Part shown: one piece after another, positions 37,101 through 48,520 of the stretch | Numbering within the stretch: position 1 is the first letter of the stretch | How the letters are laid out: each line of letters begins with the position of its first letter | Source: Liolophura sinensis | Lineage: Eukaryota > Mollusca > Polyplacophora > Chitonida > Chitonidae | Direction: 5' to 3' | DNA length: 64,000 bases | NCBI RefSeq assembly: GCF_032854445.1 | Contig: NC_088306.1 | Location: 13,823,386 to 13,887,385, forward strand | Made by a program: the position numbers and the translations under genes | Notes under the pieces: model-generated | What the model was told of the DNA's origin: nothing | Seen by the model: the letters and a program-made list of their open reading frames with translations, nothing else | The model's database searches: none

Positions 37101-37879
37101 CATGTGTGACAGTCCCACAGATATGTACACACTATTGGTAGAAGACAGGTGGTCTTCAATAAATTGATTAATTCATTTATCTGATTGGTGTTTTACGCCG
37201 TACTCAAGAATATTTCACTTATATGACGGGCCAGCAATATGGTGGGAAAAAACCAGACAGAGCCCGCGGGAAATCCATTATCATCTGCAGGTTGCTGACA
37301 GAATTTCTCACTAATATGACGGCTGGTATTCAATAAATGACAGACTGCGGAAACGACCACCCACTCTTACTGTACCAAATAAACAGTGAGAGAGTGGCAG
37401 TTCACAAATTCCCTGTCCAAGGGCGAACTGCAACACTCACTTTGTGTATCCTTACCATTCATTAAAAAAAATAAGTCAGAACAATCCACAATGAACAGCA
37501 ATGTAAACAAACCATACCAACTATATTCTTTGATACCGGTACTTATAACTGGAGATTGCTAAAAATGTCTCAAAGATAATTTTTTTTTCAGAGATTGTTA
37601 TTAACAATGGTTTAATAATACAAAATATCAAAGTTATTAAAAATGGCAAGTCAAACTCAAAGTGGTATTTCAGAAATTAAAACTCACCCTTTCAATACGA
37701 TCCTGAAGGTCATGTGATCGCTCCAGGATTTCGCGTCTTCGCCGTAACAACTGCTTGTACTGGTCGCACATTCGTTGAAGTTCGATACATTTTGGTCGGA
37801 TACAGTCTACAGCGTAGTGGTCTTCCAGGATGAGTTGTTCCCCTTGGTCTTGGAGTCGCTCCGCCTTCTCAATGTCAGC
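27198..37879 (-). CDS. MCF2L-like: Dbl-family Rho GEF, Dbs/MCF2L-like, C-terminal 761 codons (5' incomplete)
   Basis: A guanine-nucleotide exchange factor for Rho-type GTPases (vertebrate Dbs acts on RhoA and Cdc42). Seventeen exons, minus strand, 5' to 3': 37688-37879, 36679-36870, 35996-36226, 35257-35381, 34896-34962, 34581-34690, 34212-34281, 33697-33792, 32994-33086, 31937-32065, 31306-31512, 30849-30941, 30063-30141, 29565-29649, 29139-29355, 28209-28434, 27198-27271. All junctions are GT-AG and in phase, and the gene ends at TGA 27198-27200. Order in the visible part: spectrin-like helices (1-~170), linker with RPVQPVTP, DH (~248-430) with LLKPVQRITKYQLLLK, PH (~440-560), acidic linker, SH3 (~664-725), serine-rich tail. 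Vertebrate Dbs also has an N-terminal CRAL-TRIO domain; no exon for it was found to the right, so about a third of the protein is missing here. Confidence 0.93.
27490..27751 (+). mobile_element. SINE family A, full length, in the last GEF intron
   Basis: Complete head-to-tail copy: ggggtctccgtggttcagtt (A box), gtgagttcaagtccagctca (B box), core cctggtttcctcccaccata, and tail gccagtcaaataaatac. It is flanked by an exact 11-base target-site duplication TCAAATACTTG (27479-27489 and 27752-27762). Confidence 0.93.
28209..29649 (-). CDS. GEF exons for the acidic linker and SH3 domain
   Basis: 29565-29649 (RRRSYQQIREEDLIKDPVVK) and 29139-29355 (an acidic/serine linker with QGWSSGEFSNSEEEVWSHD) lead into 28209-28434. 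That last exon encodes an SH3: CLAEYIPMDTGELSLKEGDV, then EGWWYAQNPITGMEGWVPAS and YLEPVP. It has the ALYDY-like, WW and P-x-x-Y positions expected of a proline-peptide-binding SH3. Confidence 0.92.
30063..31512 (-). CDS. GEF exons for the PH domain
   Basis: 31306-31512 encodes GRLLMQGSFNVWTEHKK and FKPRHRHIFLYERSIMLCKK. 30849-30941 encodes VGLTESIKGDKKKFELWLPG. 30063-30141 encodes VKEEWVKEIKKVLLNQ, the C-terminal helix. This is the DH-linked PH of the Dbl family, which helps orient the GTPase and binds phosphoinositides. Confidence 0.92.
30421..30678 (-). mobile_element. SINE family A, full length, in a GEF intron
   Basis: Reads from the attt-rich tail side through gtactcaagaatatttcact to the head end ctaaccaactcagccacgga, ggcccc. 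It is flanked by ACCTGCT (30410-30416 and 30679-30685). Confidence 0.88.
31075..31160 (-). mobile_element. Decayed SINE family A fragment
   Basis: Recognisable only from ttaatgccatactcaagaac, followed by atttatggatggaggaaact. Confidence 0.45.
31724..31795 (-). mobile_element. SINE family A terminal fragment
   Basis: Contains tttatttatttatttgactg, ccatactcaggaatatttca and acacggcggc. Confidence 0.65.
31937..34962 (-). CDS. GEF exons for the DH (RhoGEF) domain
   Basis: Six or more short exons: 34896-34962 (HVMNELIDTERTYVTELDDI, conserved region 1), 34581-34690 (GYYYEIDN, then DVLFGNLNQIFCFHN), 34212-34281 (DTPGLVGKCFVNR), 33697-33792 (FQMYSTYCQNKPQAEAL), 32994-33086 (GAYLLKPVQRITKYQLLLK, conserved region 3, which contacts the GTPase switch regions in Dbl proteins) and 31937-32065 (MLGLLKYVNDLMHQVAIKG). 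All expected helices are present with no disabling change. Confidence 0.93.
32376..32645. repeat. 38-bp tandem repeat, ~7 copies, in a GEF intron
   Basis: Units of aatacctactggcatgactc plus agtttgaaaaaagtacac repeat with few changes. One copy carries an extra gactggcat duplication near 32,512. Confidence 0.93.
33168..33355. repeat. 37-bp tandem repeat, 5 copies, in a GEF intron
   Basis: Units of ggcttcactggctcagatgt plus ttaatgtgctggcatgt, with substitutions increasing toward the right. Confidence 0.92.
33872..34066 (-). mobile_element. SINE family B, head-truncated, in a GEF intron
   Basis: On the minus strand: ggggatagtgcaacgactgg, ttgacccgtgtcagtataat, agcactagataaaagagcgg and ttacatgcactctaaggatc, then a cactc-type tail. 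The tRNA head is absent. An A-run and a TA microsatellite (about 34,077-34,107) follow on the plus strand. Confidence 0.78.
35608..35835 (-). mobile_element. SINE family A with an internal 25-bp duplication
   Basis: The core tatggtgggaggaaaccggg plus cagag occurs twice in tandem (about 35,694-35,743). The tRNA head is truncated after gagctggacttgaat. Confidence 0.85.
36679..37879 (-). CDS. GEF exons for the spectrin-like repeat
   Basis: Exon 37688-37879 encodes GEQLILEDHYAVDCIRPKCI followed by RRRREILERSHDLQ. Exon 36679-36870 encodes ANRWCTRGVDLLATQQIERF. Both match the segment before the DH domain in Dbs-type GEFs (compare HYAVDSIRPKC and KWCDEGIYLLASQ in the vertebrate protein). The first exon begins in phase 0, so an upstream exon must end in phase 0. 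Confidence 0.9.
37156..37325 (-). mobile_element. SINE family A, head-truncated
   Basis: Contains ctgattggtgttttacgccg, caagaatatttcacttatat and accagacagagcccgcggga. The homology ends near gctgacagaatttctca. Confidence 0.8.
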
Positions 37880-37989
37880 CTACAAGTCAAATGCGAACAT
37901 ATAGTATTATGACGTATTAGCCCTGTAAACCCAGTTTACCCATCTTACATAATCTGAAATGAAATCTTGTCCTTAACAAAACTCCTATA

Positions 37990-39350
37990 TATTTATACTT
38001 TATTGGGGTTTGTCAGATAATTTAAAACCACCTTTACAATGATTAGTGCCGAACTAGCGAGAGCTTGAACCAAGTCTGCATGCAGTTGTTGATAACCATG
38101 CCGCCATGTGTACAACACTTAAACTCAATAAACCATGTAAATTATCGCACAAATTAAAAAAAAACATATATCATATATACATGTGTTTATATTCATTCTC
38201 AACACAGAAGTTTAAAACAAACAATGATATCATCTCAGCAATAAATGAGGATGAGTTGTCTATTTTGGGATAACAAAACGACCCTTAAAAGTGTAGCACA
38301 AGTTTTGAGTCACAATCTAGATCATTTGCCTGATATATTTTCAAGAAAAAGTTTAAAACCACCATGTAATATTTTCAAGTTAAATATCAGGCAATGTTAA
38401 ATGCAGAAAAAAAATCTATACCTTCTTCTATGAACATTGTTGTACAGCTATCAAAGAAAAAATTCCACGTACACTTATACTATGGCACAGTCTACAATTT
38501 TAATAAGAAATTATGAAATTACTGGATGTTGAGGACATAAATTCCAAGATTTAAACTCAAATGTAGAACAAGAAACAAATAACGACAGAAATACTCCAGC
38601 AAAGCTAGGGTGTCCCGCCATTTTCTAATTTGCCATGGGCAGGTTTGCTTTTCCACAAAGAAGTTTGATGAATAAATATTTATAATTCATTTGGCAAGTC
38701 TTCAAGATAAAACCCGACTTCTACTGAGCAAGCTGTACATTTTCTTGGCTTTCTATCAAACTTTTCTCCACATGATATTAGAAACCAAAATAGAAGCGTA
38801 CTGCTGATTGAGTCTTGATTAAAGTTTAACCAAACAAAGGTTTCCAAAACAAACATAAACATGGATCAGTAAGTGCGCGCATGTCCTGAAGCAGTGCTCA
38901 ATTCACCTTTCGCATGCGCCAGCACTTTTCCCATCATTCAACCACCATCAACCTTGGATCAATTGCATCAGAACCTTTCCAATATTTACACAGGATTTTG
39001 AATTTCACAATTTTTTTCCCCCTGTGTCAGAAAGGAAATTAAAAAGAATACTTCCTTTGCTGGATAAATTAGTTTTCAAATCAATGGTGTTGAATATCGT
39101 GACAACTTTGCTTGTACACACGTACATAAGAATACATGTATAAAAGTACCAGTACACACAGACCTGTGTTGATCATACCGTATCTTCCTAGACTCACCCA
39201 GCTAAATAAATTTAGAATATATTTCTTGTCTGAATATTTTGACAGGGAATGCCAATGGCAATTTATGCCTTTAAACTAATTCTTAACCCACCCTTCACCT
39301 GTAATCCATCCATCTTCATCATTTACTTATTTCTTTAATTAATCACATGT
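37990..39350. other. AT-rich sequence upstream of the first visible GEF exon, no exon seen
   Basis: Probably intron. No open stretch with splice sites and similarity to the GEF N-terminus was found. Confidence 0.4.
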
Positions 39351-39354
39351 AAGT

Positions 39355-39590
39355 GGGTTTATTGCATTACTGAAGAAAATTTTACTTATAGTATACGACG
39401 GCAGCCAGTATTATGATGGGGCTAAAAAAGCACGACCATCAACAGGTTGTTAACAGACCTTAATTCCCACGTACAACTTAAAACAGAGGAAGTCGGCATG
39501 AGCTAGACTTGAACTCACAAACATTGCATTGATGAGAGATCCATGAGTGTTGCGCTAGCATGCTAACCACTCGGCCACGAATACCCATGC
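39355..39590 (-). mobile_element. SINE family A, old diverged copy with head
   Basis: Many substitutions, but ordered landmarks remain: acgacggcagccagtattat, gaggaagtcggcatgagcta, gacttgaactcacaaacatt, gctagcatgctaaccactcg. Confidence 0.75.
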
Positions 39591-39884
39591 ATCTTGCCTT
39601 TATATATGTATATGTATATGGCACAAAATGAAGTTTGATCATCTTTGCCTAAATTGCCATGTACTACATAATGACATGACTGTATACAGTCACAAATGTC
39701 CATACCTTTAAAACTGTTCTAATTTTGCAGTTTAATATATGGTTTGGAAAATCTGACATGAGATAAGAATAATATTCTAGTCACATGTAGTCTCAAGTCT
39801 CAACAAGTTAAAGGCTATAATAATAATAATTTTATTTATCCTGGGTTACATGATTAATAAGCTATACATCTATGCAGTCTTCGG

Positions 39885-40215
39885 GAGCGTAGATCCAGGA
39901 TCAATCCTGGGTCGAGTCACACTTAAGGAAGTTGTAACTTCCTCGCTGTAACTTCCTCGCTGGAGTTCAGCATGAAGGGGATAGTGCAATGACTGGCAGA
40001 CCCGTATCAGTATAATGGCTCGGGCGGGCCGGCCGGCTTATTTGCCTTCGGTAAGGCTTCTCAATGAATCAGCACTAGATAAAAGAGTGGTGGAGATCCG
40101 TCAAGGATCTGCAACAAGGAGGCACATTACATGCATTCTAAGGATTCCTTCGTCTTCACGTGACTGAAAAATTGTTAAGTATGATGTTTAACCTCAAGCA
40201 CTCATTCACTCACTC
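39885..40215 (+). mobile_element. SINE family B with CACT-rich tail
   Basis: B-box-like gatcaatcctgggtcgagtc, then ggggatagtgcaatgactgg, gtatcagtataatggctcgg, ttgccttcggtaaggcttct, acattacatgcattctaagg, and the tail gtgactgaaaaattgttaag followed by cactcattcactcactcact. Confidence 0.85.
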
Positions 40216-43200
40216 ACTCAAGACATACATACAGGTAAAATAAAAGAACGTAGGACTAAAAAGCAGACTAGATGTACACAGATTGGACATGAAGTTCATG
40301 TCATCATACACAAAGGATTTACATTTATGTCAATTGGGATGAAAACTTATGTCAAGCATTTATGTATGCATGCAGCCACTTAGTACTTTCCTATATGCAG
40401 GAATCCGACTTCTTGACTTAAGATCAACAGGCATTAAAGATTACATGTAGCCTGCAAACGTACAGTACACTAACAGAAATGTGTTCTGAAATATGTATAC
40501 CAAGACAGTATATACAGAGTAAAAACCTTCAGAGATCACAGGTCTGATTAACTCACAATATCACAGTTGACTAAAGACAAGCTGGTAACCTTTCGTCTCA
40601 CAAGCTGCTTCAACGTATACAGAAATACCACATCCTGCTGACGTCAAACAAATTCAACTGGGCTGGCTGCCCTATTGATTTTAGCTCACCTTCCACGCAT
40701 TTTGTCACTCTTTCTAGGAGACATGGAATCGATAACGACATTAGAATTTTGTGGACTCTCAACTGTTTGAGATTAACACAGGGTGAAATATTTCACTACA
40801 GGCCACGAATAGTGGGGGTAATGAATGTGGTTATCAGTTGGGCATGCAGGAATCTCTCTGGTAATATCATACTGGGCACTGTAAAGATGTAAGTGTAAAT
40901 TAGCAGTGTTAATTCGTTACAAAATGAGGTGATTAGTTTAATGACACCTGCCCCATTCAGATAATCTCCATGGCAACTGTAACAGTTCATGAGCGATTGT
41001 TTTCCATGCACCTAGAAACTGGAGAATCTTAGTACGCGAAATATTCCCGAGTCTGCCCGTATGGAGTAGAACAATGGTGAAGTAACTAAAATAAAGAAAC
41101 GTGAAATGAAATTCTGGAGTGAATCAATAAAAAAAAAATTCTTTCAGAGACCTTTACATTTAGTATAAACATGCATGACCATTGGTCAATCTGTATGGTT
41201 ACCTTATAATAATCTACATGTATTGACAGTAAAACTCTTCAGACATGGGAAAGACTATTAAACTATTAAACAGCTGAGAGGATTACTGCTGGCTAGTACT
41301 TGTATCTCTGCCTATAGCTGAGAAAGAGACTTCTAGAGGCAGACATTTTTAGCATGCATAGAATGTTCCAAAATCATATACAGCCATTGATTTAACTGCT
41401 TCATATCTGGTATCACAAGATACGCAAGCGATACAATACCAAGTTTATAAAGGACTGTGTCCTTGAATCTAAATCAATTACAAGCTGGGAAAGTTTTGAA
41501 TGACGATTTAGTTGACGTATTAAAATGATATCTGATATGGCACTTCAACACAGGGTCTGCGATGACAAAAATTGTTGCTTTTGTGAAAGGCTTTTTGGTG
41601 AGGACAAAAGTTTCATTGTTGATTATATCATTTTTGACATTCATAAAGCTTTACTTATAACACTCTTTTACCCATACACAATACCAATCAATTAAAAACA
41701 TGAATTGAGATGTTTTAATGCACCTCCAGCATCATGAATTTAATTAATTATCATCATCTGTTCAATGTACTTTTATAGCTGAACATCAGTACATCTCCAT
41801 TATCGAGAGCAAGGTAACATTACACTTACTCCAGCTCTCTAACGTCCAAGGTATTTTACGTATGATTGTCTAAGCAGTGGCCTATGGCAGTTAAAAGCTG
41901 TGGACTTTGAAGATGAAGGCCGAAGCGATAAATATAGTTTTCTCGGAAATTGGACATACTGGAAGAATATTTCTTACACTGGTTGAAGCGTTGATAAGGT
42001 AGGCGTATTATACTGTATCATTTACAAGGAACTCCAGTGACCCTGTTGAAATAGCCTATAGCTGGAGATGCATGGTCGGGCTATTCCTGGTTCAGGTTGT
42101 AGCCTCCGGATGGCTTGTGCTACTAATAGTGACCCGTATTAAATGTTTATAAAATTACAACAGAATTGTTGTACAACTAGATTCATGCTCAATTCTGAAA
42201 CACATGGAGATAAATTTAAGCACCACTGAGGCCGATCTAGGCATTCAACCATCGCCGAATTTCATGCTTCGATTTTGTAGCGGTGGCTTGTGAGAGGAAA
42301 GCAGTGCTGACCTAGTTATCGCAGACGTCAGAGAAAGCACCACGGCTTGAACACAGTGTTTAAGCAATTTTACAGTATTTTATTTACAAAAAAAAACAAA
42401 AAAAATTCCTTGTGTGCAAGAAAGACCAAGGAGCACAATTGAAATTCTTAAGTTGTAATATGTTCACAGAAAAAAAAAAATTTTTATCATAAATTAAGAT
42501 ATAACTGACTTTAAGTGTTGTCCGGTGAGATGCCGTCTTCTCATTCCCATAAACCTTCGGCATCTCTAATGAATTCTGCGTTGACTCTGATATTTACTAT
42601 TTAGAAATTGCTGAATAAACGCTAAAATGAACAACAAAAATGTAGTTCGGGAGATGAATGCAGTCTGCACTAAGACGGTATGCTGCTGTCTGACATAGTT
42701 TGTGATACCGTTACAAATATTACACGGCTTGTAAACCAACTGATTTTACATGTGTGGTGGTCTGTAAATGATACAAACCTGCCCCACAACACTTTGTGAA
42801 ATGACCCTTGGGCTACAAGTAACTAAATCATTGTAAACGGTCTCAATATGCAGTAGTACTAGTTATGTGTTATCATATGTCACTTCATGGATTAAATAGG
42901 TAAAGGCTATATCACAGCTTAGGCAGTGCCGCGCAATCTGACAGTAACATGTTTGATTGGATAAAATTCTCAAGATGGCTGCCTCTACTCACACCAGCCA
43001 TTTGTGCAGTACTGTCATTTTGTTCCACATGTTATTCAGTGAAATCTCATTAAAATAATGACTTATGATCTTTTTTAGAAAGATTGAGTATCCTGCTTTC
43101 GATTGAAATATGTTTTATCCAGGTGCTGTCTTTTCCTTTAACAGATTTCCTTGTTCACCTGAGACGCATTACGACAACATGCACAAAGCTGATCAAAATA

Positions 43201-43940
43201 CCTGGGTTAACTTTTCTCCCAAATCATGCAGATGTGATTGCTATGGCAATTGTATGATTAACGCAAATCGTGAGGTGTCAACTGCACATTACACACACCT
43301 CCATAATGACGGACAAACATACCCCCAGCGTTAACTGTCATGTGCGTGTGTTAACATGCAGGCGAAAATTAGATTTTTCCTCTGCGATGTACGTCAAGAC
43401 TGTTTCTACTGACGTCAGCTAATTTCATGTATCTAACCAGGTGTCCGGCTTCGTGGACGGCTGCCTGAGCTAAAACTCCAACTAGAAGAACTTTGCTGAT
43501 TAAGGGAGTACATTTAAATGTTATATGCACATGAATTAAAACCACAGTGAGGAATCCATTAAAAATGTACCTTTTATTACATATCATCACATGAATGGTT
43601 CCAGGATGAAGAGGAGTTATTTGTGCGCTACAGCGTACCATAAACTGCTCATATGCACGCAACTATCTCAGACATGCAATCCGATTGGTAATAATTCAAA
43701 TATCATAACCAATCGACGATTATAACAGCCATTCCCAGGTGTGACTACTCTTATATTTCTTATATAAATATTACAAAACTGGAACCAAGAACTTTGAACC
43801 TTTACATGTAATTATTTAGACACTTATCTGCAACTTACTTTACGATGATCCATATTCTTGAAAATAAAACAAAATCCCATATATAATTCATACTTTGTAA
43901 AATGTAATTTTGAAATTTTTTCCCAAATATATGAAGAACA
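40216..43940. other. Non-coding, no gene supported
   Basis: Contains scattered short frames only. A short ATG frame with a good donor at 40690-40724 was considered and not accepted. Slightly higher GC around 42,060-42,330 has no recognisable coding content. Confidence 0.35.
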
Positions 43941-43941
43941 C

Positions 43942-43945
<4 letters not shown>

Positions 43946-43980
<35 letters not shown>
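43946..43980. repeat. (TA)n microsatellite
   Basis: About 17 TA dinucleotides. Confidence 0.95.
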
Positions 43981-43984
<4 letters not shown>

Positions 43985-45169
43985 ATGTATATGTATGCTG
44001 CTTGCATATATGCCTTGTGTTTCAATTCATATAACAATCACATGTTAATCAGAGACAATTTTTATTACACGCATGTACATTATACGTACTTTAATCACTG
44101 TTCAATTATAAATTGACAACTTCAAATGAGATCAATTGGACATATTACAACCATCAGATTTATACATGGATACATGTACTAGCTTGCAGGTTTACGAACT
44201 TCGTGCTACCGCAACAAAATCTGTGCGTATACCAAAACCATACTTATATATACAATGTATGCTATTATTTAATTATGACTTCAATCAATAAGTAAACAGT
44301 AATTGTGCTTTGTTAATCAAGGATTTTCATAGTCCAAGATGCAAATGAATTCCAAAAGTGTTCAAAAACATGTACTTTCACTGAGAATATAAAGGATAAA
44401 CCCTGCATTTTTTTATGAACCAATATTTAATAAGCACACTTGTTACTTTTTCAAACTGTATGTCCATAACACTGTTTTAAAAAGGTGCATGAAGCTCTTT
44501 AACCACATGGACGGACTGAAATCCACTGTTTCACAGGAAGAGATAAATTGTGTTCTGCCCTAAATACTGATATACATGTACCTATCTGTTATACCCAGCA
44601 CACTGTCCTACATGCTTGCGTATACAAAATCCTGGGATTCCACCATAACCCCCTAGGGTCCAAACTCTGACACACTTCATCTTCAGCTGATGCATGAGCA
44701 AAGTACATACACGGAATTCTCGAACATCAACTTAGACAGGACAGAATTTCATATTGGATTTCGTTAACTGTATATATGAAATTACACAGCACAATACAAG
44801 CAGCTGCAGGTCCATCTCCTCTGTGACGAAATGATGTCTTTGTGACATTTTCACTTTTACAGTGTATCGTCTTTTATAGGCGAAATTTCCACTGAGGAAT
44901 ACAAAACAGAAATTTTCGCCACCTGGCTGATGTCATGCACTACCTACAACATTGCATGCTCACACACAATTACGTGTAACTGTCACACTGGAGCACCCAC
45001 AACTTTTATCACTGCAGGACTCCAGGTTGTCCTTCAGTGCATGCTACAAGACACTGATTCCTTCATGCACTTACTGATCACAAATATGATTTCTTCAAAA
45101 TGTTTAGCCACTTGAAATTAATCAACAATGATGTTCTAACTTTAACAAAACATTGTTCAAATAATTCAG

Positions 45170-45430
45170 CCTCTTGAAAATTTCAGCCATGAAGAAGTTG
45201 TTCCAGTCTTCAGCCTCTTTAGCTGTTTCAGCCAGTGATGCTAGCTGGAAATTTCAGCCTACTTGATGCCTAATCTTCAAATGTTTCAGCCACTTGGAAA
45301 TTTCAGCCAGTTGAAAGAGTTGTTCTACTTGACAGCCAGTCGTGCTAGTTTTCAGCCATTATGGCTGCTTGATGCCTAATCTTCAAAATGTTTCAACAGC
45401 CACCTGGAAATTTCAGCCATGGTGAAGTCA
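45170..45430. repeat. Degenerate repeat built on tttcagcca
   Basis: The words aaatttcagcca, ggaaatttcagcc, cagccacttggaaatttcag, gatgcctaatcttcaaa and tgttttcagccatt recur in a ~60-130-bp irregular pattern. Confidence 0.6.
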
Positions 45431-45447
45431 GTCTACTTGGCCTCTTC

Positions 45448-45920
45448 AGAATGGCATCCCGCTCGAATACAAACAAATCTCGGGATCAGTTTTCGCAGCA
45501 AACCACCTCCAGCTGAAGAGTGATGAGAGCTTCGCCAAAACTGGAAAAGTTGGCTTCTGGAGTTACCCAGCCAGGCAAGCTTGTCATAAGCGTGCAAGGA
45601 CTGCCCCATGTCGGCAAACACAAGAAAGACGGCGTACAAATAACGACCTGGGTACTTCTCAGACATCTTTCTCCCAACCCACAAGAGATACACAAGCTAG
45701 CAAATTTACTGATCTGACGTTGATGAATTTTGCTTGGAGAATGATATGAAGCTTCATTTTGGCCGACAATTAAATACCCTTGTGAAAAAGGCCTGCCAGG
45801 GTGAAAGTGTCACAGAGTCTGTGGTCGCTGAACAGTTTGAGGTCAAACTTGCTAAAAATATTGATCAAAGTTTAAAAATATATAAAAAAAAGGATTGCTG
45901 GTCACACGACATGTATTAAC
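45448..45920 (+). other. Coding-like remnant, unrecognised
   Basis: A less AT-rich patch. One plus frame reads MASRSNTNKSRDQFSQQTTS and a stop, then continues with LASGVTQPGKLVISVQGLPH to 45717. A second frame (45734-45919) has HFGRQLNTLVKKACQGESVT and FEVKLAKNIDQSLKIYKK. The composition looks like decayed coding sequence (processed pseudogene or transposon remnant), but I recognise no family. Confidence 0.2.
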
Positions 45921-45929
45921 AAGGTTGTG

Positions 45930-47680
45930 ATGCATTGGGAAAACGTACACACACCTTTTTAAAAACGTGAATGCTATTCATGACAAAGATGAGGATACTC
46001 ATGAAAGCTTTGAAAAGCTCGTCTTTGTAAGAAAATTGGTATGAGATCTTAAACAGCGGGGGTGAGAGGGTGCGTGATGGATGCTGCAACATGTGCAGTG
46101 TGCCAGAAAAAACGAGGACGGAAAATCACACAGCAGGCCAATATTTTATGACAAGTCTCATGCTCTAGTTGACACGTAGGCAATATTTGATCAAAACGAC
46201 AAATGTTTTCCCTCCCGGACACAACAAAGTGAATTAATGGCAGGAATTTAAAACATAGCTAGGAGTCTTGTGAGCCTTTACAGGATCGGTGTGGGGGATT
46301 GAAAATGATAAACATACGCGAAACAAGTCTTTGTGATTTATGTTTGTTGAAATAATTTATATGGTAATGATTTGAAACTGGTAAACAGCAACTAAAAAAA
46401 CAATAAAGGATCAGATACATCTTGTCAGCCTGACCCCATATTAATTTGCATAAACTTAACTTCATATATCATGTATAGAACTGTTCAAAATTGCTAGATT
46501 TGATCTGCCATGCATCAAACAAAGCATATAAATATATAGGACAGCCAAAAGCATAAGGACCCCAATCCATGCAATTACCATAATGTAATTACCATGTAAT
46601 TACCATAATAGTATTAATAAGAAATTTTCATCACTATGTCATCATGTTGCTATGGTTACAAGTACACAAACTTTGTTGACCACTGATTACAGAATTAATT
46701 AAATTAAATTAATTTCGGATCAATGATTTTATGAGAATAAATTTCCAAATCAAAAGCACCTGCTGAGCAGATCGAGATTTATAACAAAGGAAAGCGATAA
46801 GCACATATGCAAGGCTTATAAACAAATAATAACTGTCTGGATTAACTATAGAAGCTGAGAAATAGTACACTGTGATGGCATCAGGAAGAATTTAATTTTG
46901 GCTGCATGCCTCGGTAAAAATACATGTATACGCCATTATAGCGTTGATGAAAGTTATTATTAAGGAATGATTAATAATGATAGTCTTTGATCATTCACAG
47001 GATTTGAACACTGACAAAGCAGACCGACCTGGATTCGATCTTCTGCCTTATCTTTACTCCACACCACATTTGATATTAAAGGTCTGGGAGTGGAGATAAT
47101 AGTTCAGGGATTGTCACTACTAGTACGATAGTGCTGAAAACTATAAATACATAAGCCTTTTCACATAATATTGTTTTAATAATATGAGGGAGTGTAGAAT
47201 TCATTTTTTTATAGGCTTAGCAGATCACTTTTTCACTTTTTCAATGAGACTATGTTTGAGGAGCAATGAGGCGCAGAGATCAAGAATGAAAGAGTTGGAT
47301 CCTTCATTATGTGGTACAATTCAAGGCAGTTTATATTTTTTTTTCAATCTGACATGCCTCAAATTACTAGTATATGGATTAGCTTTTGGCAGCAGTCTTC
47401 TCATGTTTCCATCCAGATTTGTTTGTGTTCAGAATATAACGTTATTTTTTATATAGACTCCTCCTAAAATTCTATTTACAACCAAAAAAAAACAACTAAT
47501 AAAAAACAAATAATTAAAAAACAGACAAATGTTATTAACCCATGAATATTAATAGAGTCCTCACACAATTCTTCATGGGTCATAAGCAAAATGCTTCTAT
47601 TATCATTTGTCAGAGTATCTTGTCTTGTCAAGCACAAAATAACAGACAAAAAATTCATATTTCAAGCATCGTGCGCTTAC
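45930..47680. other. Non-coding, no gene seen
   Basis: AT-rich, without ordered repeats apart from short aattaccataatgtaattacc-type direct repeats near 46,570-46,610. Confidence 0.35.
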
Positions 47681-47684
47681 ACTG

Positions 47685-48012
47685 AGCCTCACAGTGTATG
47701 CTATGCATCGTGCCCTTACATTGTATCTCACAGTGTATGCTACGCATCGTGCCCTTACATTGTACCTTAGTGTATGCTATGCATCATGCCCTTACATTGT
47801 ACCTCACAGTGTATGCTAGGCATCGTGCCCTTACATTGTACCTCACAGTGTATGCTAGGCATCGTGCCCTTACATTGTACCTCACAGTGTATGCTAAGCA
47901 TCGTGCCCTTACATTGTACCTCACAGTGTATGCTACGCATCATGCCCTTACATTGTACCTCAGTGTATGCTACGCATTGTGCCCTTACATTGTACCTCAC
48001 AGTGTATGCATT
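47685..48012. repeat. 39-bp tandem repeat, ~8 copies
   Basis: Units of cttacattgtacctcacagt plus gtatgctaggcatcgtgcc. Because 39 is a multiple of 3, frames stay open on both strands, producing apparent ORFs of 77-122 codons. Two units lack 3-4 bases (acctcagtg, accttagtg). Confidence 0.93.
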
Positions 48013-48520
48013 TTATCATGCATGCATGTACAGTTTTTTTGATCAGTATCAACAAACTAACACAGCATATGGTGAGGAAAAAACTGTTGTTTGCAGACAA
48101 AAATATGTGCGTATACATCAATATTTCAGTTTTCCACCATAATTCAATCATACCATGAATTATCCTAAACTCTAGAATTTTTATGTTTTTTAAGCTCCAT
48201 AATAACGTGTACATACTATGGAAAATAACAATCTATAAAAAGTGCCCAGGAAGTGCTTATGCCAGAAAATAAACCTTCCTTTTATATTACACCCATAAAA
48301 TTCAAGTATATGCATGTATTTTTCTTTTTGAAATGGGGGAAGGCCGGGCATTCTTATTATTAGTAGGAAAATCTTTATGATGTATCATATCATTTTAACT
48401 GTGTGATCGCTTAATCACTATCAAAGTTTTTATGAATAGTTTATATTAATTATATATAATACTGATACTGCTTGTTATGCTATACAAAGTTGGGAGCATG
48501 CAATACATGCATGTTCAATT

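Noticed and set aside
40690-40724. ATG frame MSPRKSDKMRG with a good donor, considered as an alternative GEF first exon
   Set aside because: It ends in phase 2 and cannot join the phase-0 exon at 37879 in frame without an unseen intermediate exon.
47698-48214. ORFs of 63-122 codons on both strands
   Set aside because: Produced by the 39-bp tandem repeat, whose period is a multiple of 3.
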